Shown: positions 44,006-53,263 of the stretch, piece by piece
Position numbering within the stretch: the first letter of the stretch is position 1
How the letters are laid out: each line of letters opens with the position of its first letter
NCBI RefSeq assembly: GCF_014698965.1
Contig: NZ_JACXAE010000086.1
Location: 306,063 to 370,062 of the forward strand
Origin: Iningainema tapete BLCC-T55
Lineage (GTDB): Bacteria > Cyanobacteriota > Cyanobacteriia > Cyanobacteriales > Nostocaceae
Length of the DNA: 64,000 nt
Direction: 5' to 3'
The notes under the pieces: generated by a model
The model's database searches: none
Told to the model about the DNA's origin: nothing
The model's input: only the letters and a program-made list of their open reading frames with translations
Translations under genes and position numbers: made by a program

Positions 44006-45649
44006 ATGAATACAGCAGAATTATTGGTACAGTGTTTGGAAAATGAAGGGGTGCAATATGTTTTCGGACTCCCTGGCGAGGAAAACTTGCACGTTTTAGA
44101 AGCGTTGAAACACTCGAATATTAAGTTTATTACTACCCGTCACGAACAGGGTGCAGCCTTCATGGCGGATGTCTACGGACGTTTGACAGGAAAAGCGGGA
44201 GTGTGTCTTTCTACTTTAGGTCCTGGGGCGACAAATTTGATGACTGGGGTAGCAGATGCTAACCTAGATGGTGCGCCTTTGGTAGCAATTACCGGGCAAG
44301 TGGGAACAGATAGAATGCATATAGAATCCCATCAATATTTAGATTTGGTGGCAATGTTTGCCCCTGTGACAAAGTGGAATAAGCAGATTGTGCGCCCAAG
44401 TATTACACCAGAGTTGGTACGTAAAGCCTTTAAGCGGGCGCAAACTGAAAAACCGGGCGCAGTTCATATTGATTTACCAGAAAACATCGCCGCTATGTCG
44501 GTAGAAGGTAAACCTTTACGTAAAGACAATATTGAAAAAACTTTTGCCTCTTTTGCTTCCATCCGAGCAGCAGCAGCAGCAATTTCCCAAGCTAATAACC
44601 CAATAATATTAGTAGGCAATGGGGCGATTCGCGCTCAAGCCAGTGATGCGCTGACACAATTTGCCACTCAAATGAATATTCCAGTTGCCAATACTTTCAT
44701 GGGTAAAGGCGTAATCCCCTATACACATCATTTAGCTTTGTGGGCGGTAGGATTGCAGCAGCGCGATTTCATCACCTGTGGCTTTGACAATACAGATTTA
44801 GTAATTGCCGTTGGCTATGATTTAATTGAGTTTTCCCCGAAAAAGTGGAATCCCGATGGCAAGATTCCCATTGTCCATATTGCGACAACTCCTGCAGAAA
44901 TAGATAGTAGTTATATTCCCCTTGCTGAAGTAGTAGGCGATATTTCTGATTCTCTTGATGAAATTTTAAAGTTAGCAGACCGTCACGGTAAACCCAATCC
45001 TTACGCTATCAGTTTACGAGGAAATATTCGTGCCGATTACGAAGAGTACGCCAATGATGATGAATTTCCCATTAAGCCACAAAAGTTAATTTATGACTTG
45101 CGGCAAGTAATGGGACCAGATGATATTGTGATATCTGATGTTGGCGCACACAAAATGTGGATTGCCCGTCACTATCACTGCCATAGTCCTAATACTTGCA
45201 TCATTTCTAATGGTTTTGCGGCAATGGGTATTGCTATTCCTGGTGCTGTAGCTGCTAAACTTGTACATCCTAACCGTAAAGTTGTTGCCGCAACTGGCGA
45301 TGGCGGCTTTATGATGAATTGTCAGGAATTAGAAACCGCATTGCGTGTTGGTACTCCCTTTGTCACCCTCATTTTCAATGATGGTGGCTATGGTTTAGTT
45401 GAGTGGAAGCAAGAAAATTACTTTGGTAAAGGAAGATCTTCTTTTGTACATTTCACCAACCCCGATTTTGTTAAATTTGCGGAAAGCATGGGTTTAAAAG
45501 GCTACCGCGTTGAATCAGCTACTGATTTTGTGCCGATCCTCAAAGAAGCTTTGAATCAGGATGTCCCTGCTGTGATCGATTGTCCAGTAGACTATCGTGA
45601 AAATAGGCGCTTTAGCCAAAAAGCCGGCGAGTTGAATTGCGCAGTGTAG
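44006..45649 (+). CDS. 2-oxoglutarate decarboxylase (acetolactate-synthase-like ThDP enzyme)
   Basis: 547 residues. The ThDP-enzyme motifs are intact: N-terminal GLPGEENLHVLEAL with the catalytic Glu in TRHEQGAAFMADVYGR, and the cofactor motif GDGGFMMNCQELETALR with IFNDGGYGLVEWKQ. On sequence alone it would be called acetolactate synthase large subunit, but the adjacent succinate-semialdehyde dehydrogenase marks it as the 2-oxoglutarate decarboxylase of the cyanobacterial TCA cycle. GAGAGGAA precedes ATG. The 142-base spacer to the dehydrogenase gene contains tandem repeats but no strong terminator, so co-transcription is likely. Confidence 0.9.
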   Translation: MNTAELLVQCLENEGVQYVFGLPGEENLHVLEALKHSNIKFITTRHEQGAAFMADVYGRLTGKAGVCLSTLGPGATNLMTGVADANLDGAPLVAITGQVGTDRMHIESHQYLDLVAMFAPVTKWNKQIVRPSITPELVRKAFKRAQTEKPGAVHIDLPENIAAMSVEGKPLRKDNIEKTFASFASIRAAAAAISQANNPIILVGNGAIRAQASDALTQFATQMNIPVANTFMGKGVIPYTHHLALWAVGLQQRDFITCGFDNTDLVIAVGYDLIEFSPKKWNPDGKIPIVHIATTPAEIDSSYIPLAEVVGDISDSLDEILKLADRHGKPNPYAISLRGNIRADYEEYANDDEFPIKPQKLIYDLRQVMGPDDIVISDVGAHKMWIARHYHCHSPNTCIISNGFAAMGIAIPGAVAAKLVHPNRKVVAATGDGGFMMNCQELETALRVGTPFVTLIFNDGGYGLVEWKQENYFGKGRSSFVHFTNPDFVKFAESMGLKGYRVESATDFVPILKEALNQDVPAVIDCPVDYRENRRFSQKAGELNCAV

Positions 45650-45658
45650 GAATTTATT

Positions 45659-45696
45659 TTTCTTGTGGGGTAGGCATCCTGCCTGCTCACAAGAAA
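45659..45696. terminator. Bidirectional hairpin between convergent genes
   Basis: TTTCTTGTG (45659-45667) and CACAAGAAA (45688-45696) enclose a second stem AGGC/GCCT (45672-45684). U-rich edges on both sides fit termination in both directions. Confidence 0.7.
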
Positions 45697-45705
45697 GTTA
45701 CTTAA

Positions 45706-47835
45706 TTAGCTCCCAACAATTTCTACAACATAAAACTCGTCACCGTTATCGTCTACTGTCCACCAGTTGTCTTTTGAAAAAGCTACTATTTCACAGTAAT
45801 ATGTTCCAGGAGACAATCCGCTCAGCATTAGCGTGTGATCGGTTTGTAGTGTAGAATATTTTTGCTCACCTAAAGCCTTACCAAGTTGCAGCTTACCTTG
45901 ATGGGTATGAAAACGTACAACTGCTGTTGTCGGAATGTCAGTTTGCCAACACAGCTTTGCCCCATTAACTTCTACATTACTGATTTGCGGAAATTGAGCA
46001 ATGCGGGCACGTTCAACAGCAGCTTCTACGTCTAATTTTCCACAACCCCAAGTGTTGTCAGGTTCACTACAGGTAAAGCGATCTCGTCGTGCCGTTTGCA
46101 TGAAAATTTGCTTAACCTGTTCACAAGTTAAATCTTGACGCACACTCAAAATCAATGCCGCTGCTCCTGTAACATGTGGTGCAGCCATGCTTGTACCTGC
46201 CAAAAGTGTATGCTGTCTGTCAGGATAAGCTGGACGTTTTATTCGGCTTTGATTTGAACGAGTCGAAATAATCCATTCACCAGGAGCAGTGATTTCGGGT
46301 TTTTGTAATCCGTAACGTGTTGGTCCAGTACAGCTAAATGAAGAAATATCACCCTTTGAAGAACTTGTCAACTTTGGACGAGTCACGTAAGAGCCAACAG
46401 TAATGATTCGCTTGCCGTTACCAGGAACCGTAATTTTACAACTTTCATTAGCATAATCTAACAGGAACTGGTTTTTCTGTATCCGAAGTCCACCACCAAT
46501 CCAGACATCGTAACGCCCCACTTCTACCCTGTCACCTTGTAGCAGTAACTTCCATATACCTGGTTGAATGCAGTCTGCTTCACCTTTATAGAGAATAATA
46601 TTAGCCCTTGTATCACCACTAGGTTCAACATTTCTTTCAAACTTTACCTCAATGTGATTGTACGTCTGTGTTTGAAAAAACTCATGTATTTCATCTGAAC
46701 TAACTAATTCTAAAGTAGGGCTATCTGGAGGTTGTAGAGCAACACTGATTTTGTCTGCACCGTCATACCAAACGTCAAGTTCTTCACGAGGGTGTCCTTC
46801 ATACACCTCAAATTCTAGAATCTGTGTTTGCTCTGAGCTAATGTTTCCGGCTGCATGACTCAGTCTTTCTTGCTCATTACCTGCTGACTTGACTACAACA
46901 ATATTTGGTTGTCTGAGTAATAAATCTATAAATTGTTCTAATTCTGTTTCGCCTGCATGTCCCCCGATATTACTTCCCATGCTTAAGTTAATGACAACAG
47001 GACTTCCTTCCGCTTGTGCACGCTGAGTGATGTAATTTAATGCACCGAAAGCTCGAGCTGAACGTCCAAGATTAATCAGATTAAATAGTTGATCTGAATC
47101 ATTGAGAGGAAGTTCTTCTTGAAAAGCAACTATAATTAAATCAGCATCAGGCGCAATACCAGTGAATCTATTCTTACTTGCTCTTCCATTACCTACAGCA
47201 ATCCCCGCAACGTGAGTACCGTGTCCATCTCTATCTAAATGTCTTACTTTATAGAGAGGATTTGATGTTTTTAAAGCTGCATCTAACTCAGCTTTAGTAT
47301 ACTCTCGCCCATATGGAACTTTACCATTCGGATCGTACTGTGCACCTTGATCCCATAGGTATAGAATCCGCGAAGTACCATCAATATTACGGAAACTTTC
47401 ATGTGTATAATCTATACCAAAATCAATTACCCCAACTATTACTCCTTTACCCTTTACCGTTGGGATATTTTCATGTATTGGTACAGTGCTAGTTTCAGTC
47501 AGAGAAATGTCTAATTCTGTTAGCATTGGATGAGATGCTTCCACCCTAGCGACAAAATCCAATTCATTCAACTTCTCTAACGTATCTAATGTTACCTTAC
47601 CACTAGCAATAGTGTAGGGCTTTTGAATCTCAAAATGTATATCCATACCAAAGCTGCGTAGAGATTCTGATCGATCACCATCTACGCAGCGTACTAGTAC
47701 CTCAATAGTACTTGGTTGTCCTTTATGATGATTAAGTCCAACCCATTCAGCAATTTCCGAGAATAGTAGTTCAGATTCTCCTGATTGACGTTTGCTGAGT
47801 AAGTACCACAGATACGGATCTAATTTATCTGCCAA
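45706..47835 (-). CDS. Cytoplasmic-looking subtilisin-family (S8) serine protease
   Basis: 709 residues from a TTG start with AGGAA upstream. The catalytic triad is complete: Asp138 (GVIDFGIDYTHES), His205 (DGHGTHVAG), Ser549 (AGTSMAAPHVTG), with oxyanion Asn320 (KSAGNEQE). Residues about 40-105 look like an inhibitor-I9 propeptide (STIEVLVRCVDGD to VARVEASHPM). A large insert (about 330-490) separates the oxyanion and Ser blocks, and a fibronectin-III-like domain ends the protein (VNGAKLCWQTDIPTTAVVRF). No signal peptide is present. The gene just upstream encodes a free propeptide-like protein, which may chaperone or inhibit it. Confidence 0.9.
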   Translation of the reverse strand: MADKLDPYLWYLLSKRQSGESELLFSEIAEWVGLNHHKGQPSTIEVLVRCVDGDRSESLRSFGMDIHFEIQKPYTIASGKVTLDTLEKLNELDFVARVEASHPMLTELDISLTETSTVPIHENIPTVKGKGVIVGVIDFGIDYTHESFRNIDGTSRILYLWDQGAQYDPNGKVPYGREYTKAELDAALKTSNPLYKVRHLDRDGHGTHVAGIAVGNGRASKNRFTGIAPDADLIIVAFQEELPLNDSDQLFNLINLGRSARAFGALNYITQRAQAEGSPVVINLSMGSNIGGHAGETELEQFIDLLLRQPNIVVVKSAGNEQERLSHAAGNISSEQTQILEFEVYEGHPREELDVWYDGADKISVALQPPDSPTLELVSSDEIHEFFQTQTYNHIEVKFERNVEPSGDTRANIILYKGEADCIQPGIWKLLLQGDRVEVGRYDVWIGGGLRIQKNQFLLDYANESCKITVPGNGKRIITVGSYVTRPKLTSSSKGDISSFSCTGPTRYGLQKPEITAPGEWIISTRSNQSRIKRPAYPDRQHTLLAGTSMAAPHVTGAAALILSVRQDLTCEQVKQIFMQTARRDRFTCSEPDNTWGCGKLDVEAAVERARIAQFPQISNVEVNGAKLCWQTDIPTTAVVRFHTHQGKLQLGKALGEQKYSTLQTDHTLMLSGLSPGTYYCEIVAFSKDNWWTVDDNGDEFYVVEIVGS

Positions 47836-47866
47836 TTTTTTTCCTGGGAACTTTACTTAACTTTTT

Positions 47867-48136
47867 TTACTCTTTAAACAATGGGAACGAGCGTTCAACT
47901 TTGCGTACGAATGGCAATTCAGCAACTTTGTCTAACTGTTCGTCATTACTTACACAGCCGCTGGAAAATTTGCCCATCACAAAATGAGTATGGTAACCTA
48001 CTTCTTGGAGTTGATCTTGCTGTTGTGGTGACAGTGGCTTTTCGGTACGAACTAGCACTTCTATTTCACCAGCAGGACGGCTATTTTCAAACTTTAACCC
48101 TGCTCTGTCGATTTTTTCTCTCCGTGCTGCGCACAT
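47867..48136 (-). CDS. Free-standing propeptide/inhibitor-I9-like protein paired with the subtilase
   Basis: 89 residues with GGAGG ten bases before ATG. The core (GEIEVLVRTEKPLSPQQQDQ, VGYHTHFVMGKFSSGCVSND, LPFVRKVERSFPL) aligns in order with the protease's own N-terminal region (IEVLVRCVDGD, FGMDIHFEIQKPYTIASGKV, FVARVEASHPM). It ends 31 bases before the protease. Free I9-like proteins in other organisms inhibit or help fold subtilases. Which applies here cannot be decided from sequence. Confidence 0.72.
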   Translation of the reverse strand: MCAARREKIDRAGLKFENSRPAGEIEVLVRTEKPLSPQQQDQLQEVGYHTHFVMGKFSSGCVSNDEQLDKVAELPFVRKVERSFPLFKE

Positions 48137-48443
48137 AACCTATTACCTCCATTTGTATCTAATAGATTGCTTTTGCACAACAAGTGTTTTCTCCCTTACT
48201 ATTCAATAAGGTAGTTTACTTGCACCCTTCTTATTTGGCTTTCCTATATTACAGGATTTTGCTACTTTTTGCAAGCTTCCTGTGAACATGAGCCGCAGGA
48301 ACGGATAAAACTCCTTTTTTATGCTCCATCCGCTTTAAGTGCAAGATTTACCAGTAAAATCAGAGTGTTAAGTTTTATTTTCCAGTGTAGAGACGCGCTA
48401 CGGCACGTAAGCATGGAAAACGGTAAAGAGAGGATTTGACACA
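48137..48443. other. 307-base gap upstream of sodB
   Basis: Holds the divergent start regions of the propeptide-like gene and sodB. A partial GTAGAGACGCG repeat edge occurs near 48387. No open frame or RNA gene is seen. Confidence 0.5.
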
Positions 48444-49043
48444 ATGGCATTTGAACTTCCCCCACTACCATACGACTATAAAGACCTAGAGCCGCACATC
48501 TCGGCTAAAACCCTAGAGTTCCATCATGACAAGCACCACGCTGGTTACGTCACTAACCTCAATAACCTTACCAAAGACACACCACTTGCTGATAAGTCAC
48601 TGGAAGAAGTAATTAAGGAAACTGCCAATGACTCTTCTAAAGCAGGTATCTTCAACAATGCCGCTCAGGTATGGAATCATACTTTCTACTGGAATGGTAT
48701 GAAGAAAAACGGTGGCGGTAGCCCTAGTGGAGAGTTAGCCGAAAAAATCAATAGCTCTTTTGGTAGCTTTGATGAGTTCAAAAAACAGTTTAAAGATGCT
48801 GGTGCAACTCAATTCGGCAGTGGCTACGCTTGGCTAGTATTGGAACAAGGTGAGTTGAAAGTTGTTAAAACACCAAACGCCGCTAATCCAATGACTAGTG
48901 GTCAAACTCCTTTGGTAACTGCTGATGTGTGGGAACATGCCTACTATCTAGATTACCAAAATCGTCGTCCTGATTATCTACAAACTTTCTTAGATAGTTT
49001 GGTTAATTGGGATTTTGTTGCTCAACAGTACGCGCTTCGCTAA
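48444..49043 (+). CDS. sodB: Iron superoxide dismutase
   Basis: 199 residues, normal length. Metal ligands fit the family: His in LEFHHDKHHAGYV, His in AAQVWNHTFYW, and Asp/His in DVWEHAYYLDYQNRRPDY. Gln in NNAAQVWNH and AGATQFGSGYAWL mark the iron rather than the manganese type. No signal peptide, so it is the cytosolic enzyme dismutating superoxide from photosynthetic electron transport. A GC-rich hairpin follows. Confidence 0.95.
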   Translation: MAFELPPLPYDYKDLEPHISAKTLEFHHDKHHAGYVTNLNNLTKDTPLADKSLEEVIKETANDSSKAGIFNNAAQVWNHTFYWNGMKKNGGGSPSGELAEKINSSFGSFDEFKKQFKDAGATQFGSGYAWLVLEQGELKVVKTPNAANPMTSGQTPLVTADVWEHAYYLDYQNRRPDYLQTFLDSLVNWDFVAQQYALR

Positions 49044-49053
49044 ATAAGCAGTA

Positions 49054-49076
49054 GGGGCACGGCATTGCCGTGCCCC
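49054..49076. repeat. GC-rich hairpin after sodB
   Basis: GGGGCACGGC and GCCGTGCCCC (10-bp arms, 3-base loop). There is no T-run, so it may be a dispersed repeat that also stabilises the sodB mRNA end. Confidence 0.75.
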
Positions 49077-49108
49077 CCTACTATGTACAGCCAATCCAAA
49101 ATTTACAT

Positions 49109-49315
49109 ATGGATAGCAAACAATTAGCACAATACCTTGAGGCAACTAATAGCATTACTAAACCTTGGCTATTAGTACAATTGCGCCTGAAAAAACTTCA
49201 AGAACGTCGCGCCACAATATCAGACAATGAATATGCTCAAGAGTTAGAAGACATCCACCAAGATTTAATGAATTTGGGGGAATGGTGGCGCGGGATTGAA
49301 GATGAGGTGTTTTAG
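49109..49315 (+). CDS. Small conserved cyanobacterial protein upstream of purM
   Basis: Taken from ATG 49109 (MDSKQLAQYLEATNSITKPW), 68 residues; the longer frame from 49070 begins inside the preceding repeat region. It is helical and charged (LLVQLRLKKLQERRATISDN, LEDIHQDLMNLGEWWRG). The stop lies three bases before purM, so the two are translationally linked. The function is unknown to me. Confidence 0.75.
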   Translation: MDSKQLAQYLEATNSITKPWLLVQLRLKKLQERRATISDNEYAQELEDIHQDLMNLGEWWRGIEDEVF

Positions 49316-49318
49316 GTT

Positions 49319-50347
49319 ATGGATTACCGAGAGGCTGGAGTTGATGTTGAAGCAGGTAGAGCATTTGTTAATCAAATACGTAATTTAGTTCACAGCACCT
49401 TTAGAACGGAAGTAATTGGTGGTTTAGGTGGCTTCAGTGGCTGCTTTGAATTACCAAGTGGTTATCAACAACCAGTTTTGGTTTCGGGTACTGATGGTGT
49501 GGGGACAAAGCTCAAAATTGCTCAAGCTCTCAACCGTCATGATACTGTAGGGATTGATTTAGTGGCAATGTGTGTGAATGATGTATTGACATCTGGGGCA
49601 GAGCCACTGTTTTTTTTGGATTATTTAGCTACTGGTAAATTAGAAAAAGAACAATTAACTCAGGTGGTTGCTGGGATTGCTTCTGGGTGTAAGCAGGCGG
49701 GTTGTGCTTTACTTGGAGGGGAAACCGCTGAGATGCCTGGTTTCTACTCGGCAGGTGAGTACGATTTGGCAGGTTTTTGTGTGGGTATTGTCGAGAAAAG
49801 TTTGTTGTTGGATGGAACTTTTGTGCAGCAGGGGGATGTAGCTCTAGCTCTTTCTAGCTCTGGTGTTCATAGTAATGGTTTTAGCCTAGTCAGGAAGATT
49901 GTCAGCGAGAGAGGATTTTCTTGGAGTGACAAGCCAGAAGTATTTAACGGTCAAACTATAGGAGAAATTTTCCTCACACCTACACAGATCTATGTAAAAC
50001 CAGTTTTGGCGGCGCGTCAAGCAGGTTTAGAAATTCATGGGATGGCTCATATTACCGGTGGTGGCTTACCTGAGAATTTACCTAGATGTTTAGGACAAGG
50101 GCAAGCGATCGCAATTGATCCCAATAGTTGGTCGATCCCTTCTGTGTTTCAGTGGCTTGCTTCTGTTGGAGACGTTGATCCCCAAGCTATGTATAATACT
50201 TTTAATATGGGTATTGGATACGTACTGTTAGTACCTGCACATCAAGCACAGCATACTATTTCTCATTTTGAATCACAAAATATTACAGCTTATATCATTG
50301 GTGAGGTAATTACTGGTACGGGTGAATTGGTAGGATTACCATTTTGA
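49319..50347 (+). CDS. purM: Phosphoribosylformylglycinamidine cyclo-ligase (AIR synthase)
   Basis: 342 residues, usual length. Family motifs [51 protein letters not shown] and [16 protein letters not shown] are present. It catalyses the ATP-dependent ring closure of FGAM to AIR, the fifth step of purine synthesis, in the cytoplasm. GAGGTG lies before ATG. A small hairpin and T-rich stretch (50397-50416) may end the transcript. Confidence 0.97.
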   Translation: MDYREAGVDVEAGRAFVNQIRNLVHSTFRTEVIGGLGGFSGCFELPSGYQQPVLVSGTDGVGTKLKIAQALNRHDTVGIDLVAMCVNDVLTSGAEPLFFLDYLATGKLEKEQLTQVVAGIASGCKQAGCALLGGETAEMPGFYSAGEYDLAGFCVGIVEKSLLLDGTFVQQGDVALALSSSGVHSNGFSLVRKIVSERGFSWSDKPEVFNGQTIGEIFLTPTQIYVKPVLAARQAGLEIHGMAHITGGGLPENLPRCLGQGQAIAIDPNSWSIPSVFQWLASVGDVDPQAMYNTFNMGIGYVLLVPAHQAQHTISHFESQNITAYIIGEVITGTGELVGLPF

Positions 50348-50701
50348 AAGATACTATTTATACAATATTATAGCTTGATTTTTGTTTTTATCGGGGCGAA
50401 CAGTTGTTCGTCTTTTCTAAATTAAATGATTATCTGTGGTATTTGCATATACGTGTTTATAACGTGTTCTGCTGCCATTATTCTTACTTTTGTTAATAGA
50501 AGCAATTGAAAATACTCATGATCGTTATTGGTTAAATTTGCTAACGTAGTCTTAACATATTGAAAAATTTTGCCATGTATGCTCAGAATTATGCTATTTG
50601 GCTGCAATAGGGCGAACAAACAACCTTCGCCCCTACCTCTGGGCTATTGATGTCGATTGTTCGAGTGTTAAAAACAACGTATGTTTGTTCAAGGGGGAAT
50701 T
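50348..50701. other. 354-base gap between purM and the PHP gene
   Basis: Holds a probable purM terminator (CGAACA/TGTTCG, 50397-50410, then TCTTTTCT) and an inverted repeat GGGCGAA/TTCGCCC (50610-50632). I see no gene. Confidence 0.5.
50397..50416 (+). terminator. Putative purM terminator
   Basis: Six-bp stem CGAACA/TGTTCG with a 2-base loop, followed by TCTTTT. The stem is short, so it is only a moderate candidate. Confidence 0.45.
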
Positions 50702-51388
50702 ATGACAGTAAATTTCGCTCGGACTTGTACTTCAGTTGAAGTTCTGAAGCAGGTATTCCAGAGCATTGATGCACAAAGTTGTCCAAAATCTTTTAATTTT
50801 CACATGCACACTGTCTTCTCCGATGGTAGGTTGCAGCCTAGTGTATTGATGGAGCAGGCAATTACCATTGGTTTGAAAGGATTTGCCATTACTGATCATC
50901 ATTGTATAGATGGTTACAAAGTAGCGCAAAACTGGTTGGAAGACTGGAAATGGAAGAACCCTAGCGCAAACGTTCCTCACCTATGGAGTGGTGTGGAAAT
51001 TAATGCCAATCTTTTAAATGTGGAAGTTCACATTTTGGGTTATGGTTTCACTCCCGAACACCCTAGTATGGAACCATACATCAAAAGAAAAGCTACTACA
51101 GGCGAAGATTATCAAGTTACAAATGTGATTGGTGCTATTCACCAAGCAGGGGGATTGGCGGTATTGGCTCACCCGGCTCGTTATCGGCGTTCGCACTTCG
51201 AGTTAATTCCCGCAGCTGCTACAGCTGGTATTGATGGCGTCGAAACTTTCTATGCCTACAACAACCCAAATCCTTGGAAACCTAGTGTTTTAGAATCAAA
51301 ACAAGTGCAAATGCTAGCAGGTGAATATGGTCTATATAATACCTGTGGCACTGATTCCCACGGTTTAAGCTTGCTACAGCGGATCTAG
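50702..51388 (+). CDS. PHP-domain metal-dependent phosphoesterase
   Basis: Start taken as ATG 50702 (MTVNFARTCTSVEVLKQV), with GGGGGAA upstream; 228 residues. The PHP metal-binding blocks are present: FNFHMHTVFSDG, AITDHHCIDG, WSGVEINA, LAHPARYRR and GTDSHG. PHP proteins outside DNA polymerase act as phosphatases or nucleases (e.g. on nucleotides or RNA ends). The exact substrate here is unknown. It is probably soluble and cytoplasmic. Confidence 0.88.
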   Translation: MTVNFARTCTSVEVLKQVFQSIDAQSCPKSFNFHMHTVFSDGRLQPSVLMEQAITIGLKGFAITDHHCIDGYKVAQNWLEDWKWKNPSANVPHLWSGVEINANLLNVEVHILGYGFTPEHPSMEPYIKRKATTGEDYQVTNVIGAIHQAGGLAVLAHPARYRRSHFELIPAAATAGIDGVETFYAYNNPNPWKPSVLESKQVQMLAGEYGLYNTCGTDSHGLSLLQRI

Positions 51389-51535
51389 AGATGAATAAGT
51401 AAGTAGGTGAAATTAAACATCAAAAACACGCTTACGTTCGTAGTGAGCGTTTGAGCGCTCAGGGCAATGGTTTGAAGCGCAAAGAGCGCTGACTACAAAC
51501 TTCTATTATTCATCATCGGGGCATAAAAGTTTAAC

Positions 51536-51847
51536 TTAAAGTGACGCAACGCACCGAAGGGAGCGAATTTCCATCGCATCTGAGACGTAACATGTGCCAC
51601 CAAATTTGTTGAGGATCGGTCTAATAATTTCCACTGCTTTTTTGATTTTTTCTGGAGTACAAAAGGCGACTACGTAGACATTATCTAACATAGTCATGTT
51701 TAAATCTTCAGTATTATCACCTAAACCTTGTCCAGCAACATTGCGGATTACTAAGTATCCAGTTACATCTCCTTGTTTTAAACCGTCAAGAATTTTTCCC
51801 AACTCGAAGGAATTAGCGATCACTTCTATTCTTTTAACTGTATGCAT
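51536..51847 (-). CDS. PII-like signalling protein partnered with the Sbt-family permease
   Basis: Start ATG 51847 (MHTVKRIEVIANSFELGKIL) with GGAGAT upstream; 103 residues. The ferredoxin-like PII fold is suggested by HTVKRIEVIA, VTGYLVIRNVAGQGLG (T-loop position) and VYVVAFCTPEKIKKAVEIIR. It begins four bases after the permease stop. SbtB proteins bind adenine nucleotides and gate the bicarbonate transporter SbtA. This one ends IRSLRCVASL and lacks the C-terminal CGPEGC loop of Synechocystis SbtB, so it may respond differently. Confidence 0.82.
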   Translation of the reverse strand: MHTVKRIEVIANSFELGKILDGLKQGDVTGYLVIRNVAGQGLGDNTEDLNMTMLDNVYVVAFCTPEKIKKAVEIIRPILNKFGGTCYVSDAMEIRSLRCVASL

Positions 51848-51851
51848 AATT

Positions 51852-52823
51852 TTATCTCCACAGTATATTAATACCGTACAGATACAAAGGAATTCCGACA
51901 ATAATATTGAAGGGAAACGTTACAGCTAAAGCAGTAGATACATATAAACTCGGATTTGCCTCTGGAACTGTTAAGCGCATGGCAGCAGGAACGGCGATAT
52001 AAGAAGCACTAGCGCATAACACAGCAAATAACAGGGCGTTTCCTTGGGGCATACCGATAAATTTTGCAATCAGTAGTCCAATAGTGGCATTGAGTATGGG
52101 GATGAGTATTGCAAAAGATATGAGGAAAGTGCCTGTTTTTTGTAAGTCTTTAATTCTTCTGGCGGCAACTAATCCCATGTCAAGTAAAAAGAATGTGAGT
52201 AAACCATAGAACAATCCTTGTGTGAAGGGTTCTAAAACTTGCCAACCATGTTCTCCAGTGAGAACTCCAATTCCTAAGCTACCTACTAACAAAAAGACAG
52301 AGCTGTTGAGAAACGCTTCTTGTAAAACTTCTGGCCAAGAAAAATCTTGTTCTCCTTTTTTATCTGTAAATAAATTGACGAGAATCAATCCGACGATAAT
52401 TGCTGGAGATTCCATCAGCGCTAGTGCTGCTACCATGTAACCGTCGTAATGAATTCCTAGTTCAGAGAGAAACGCTCCAGCTGTGATGAAAGTTACGGCA
52501 CTAATGGAGCCATAAGTTGCGGCGATCGCTGCTGCATCATAAGTATCTAGCTTGAGATTGAGAATAAAGAAGGTATAAACAGGAACAACACAAGCCATTA
52601 ATATGGCTGCTAACAGTGTGAAAACTACTTCCTGGGTAACTCCACTTTTGATTAGCTCCACCCCGCCCTTAAATCCAATAGAAAATAGTAGGTAAAGGGA
52701 TAACAGTTTCGGAAAGGGAGCGGGAATTTCCAGATCCGACTTGACAAAAACCGCTATCATCCCCAAAAAGAAGAACAAGACAGGAGGGTTGAGAATATTC
52801 GAGACGATTAGATTTGCATTCAT
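51852..52823 (-). CDS. Sbt-family (DUF897-like) sodium-dependent bicarbonate permease
   Basis: Start ATG 52823 (MNANLIVSNILNPPVLFFFL), 323 residues. About ten helices; SIGFKGGVELIKSG and AATYGSISAVTFITAGAF mark the two inverted halves, with a hydrophilic cytoplasmic loop near 165-180 (TDKKGEQDFSW). The family imports bicarbonate with sodium for the carbon-concentrating mechanism. The sequence differs from Synechocystis SbtA as I remember it and looks nearer the DUF897/SbtA2 branch, so substrate is likely but not proven. It forms an operon with the PII-like gene. Confidence 0.85.
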   Translation of the reverse strand: MNANLIVSNILNPPVLFFFLGMIAVFVKSDLEIPAPFPKLLSLYLLFSIGFKGGVELIKSGVTQEVVFTLLAAILMACVVPVYTFFILNLKLDTYDAAAIAATYGSISAVTFITAGAFLSELGIHYDGYMVAALALMESPAIIVGLILVNLFTDKKGEQDFSWPEVLQEAFLNSSVFLLVGSLGIGVLTGEHGWQVLEPFTQGLFYGLLTFFLLDMGLVAARRIKDLQKTGTFLISFAILIPILNATIGLLIAKFIGMPQGNALLFAVLCASASYIAVPAAMRLTVPEANPSLYVSTALAVTFPFNIIVGIPLYLYGINILWR

Positions 52824-53263
52824 ATCTACTTCCCATCCTGAAAAGCAAGGAATTGGAAAAAAGTTTTCATCATGACTAGAATAATGCAATTAATGAGCGA
52901 TGGCGCGGAGCGCACAGGCATTGCCGATGGCGCGGAGCGCACAGGCATTGCCGATGGCATAAAGCGCAGTGGGCTTCAGCCCAATCGCAGCTTGCATAAA
53001 ACCACTTTAGGGCAATTCAGCCACTAAATAGCTATAAATAATTTTCATAACGCATTTATGCCTCCCACATAAAGTAATGTAGCCTTTGAATTAAAAGTGC
53101 TGTTGAGCGATCGCTTACTACATAACCTTTATGTAAGCAAATATTTGTAATCAAATTATATACTATTAAGTTTTGTAAAGAAATGGTGGGCATTGCATAA
53201 AATTTGCGTCAAAGACTGAAAATTGGGCAGGGGTGACTTTAACCATCACGCTCAGCCACACTA
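52824..53263. other. 440-base region upstream of the Sbt permease, with tandem repeat
   Basis: Contains a 27-base tandem repeat (52899-52958) and AT-rich sequence that should hold the permease promoter. No open frame is seen; the right end grades into the exoprotein remnant. Confidence 0.45.
52899..52958. repeat. 27-base tandem repeat
   Basis: Two exact copies of a unit starting GATGGCGCGGAGCGCACAGG and ending CATTGCC (52899-52925, 52926-52952), then a partial third. It lies upstream of the permease gene. Confidence 0.9.

Noticed and set aside
44006..45649. Acetolactate synthase large subunit (ilvB) by similarity
   Set aside because: Adjacency to succinate-semialdehyde dehydrogenase matches the known 2-oxoglutarate decarboxylase pair, so that call is preferred.
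50422..50619. 65-residue minus-strand frame between purM and the PHP gene
   Set aside because: No start context, no recognisable family, and it spans a repeat region.
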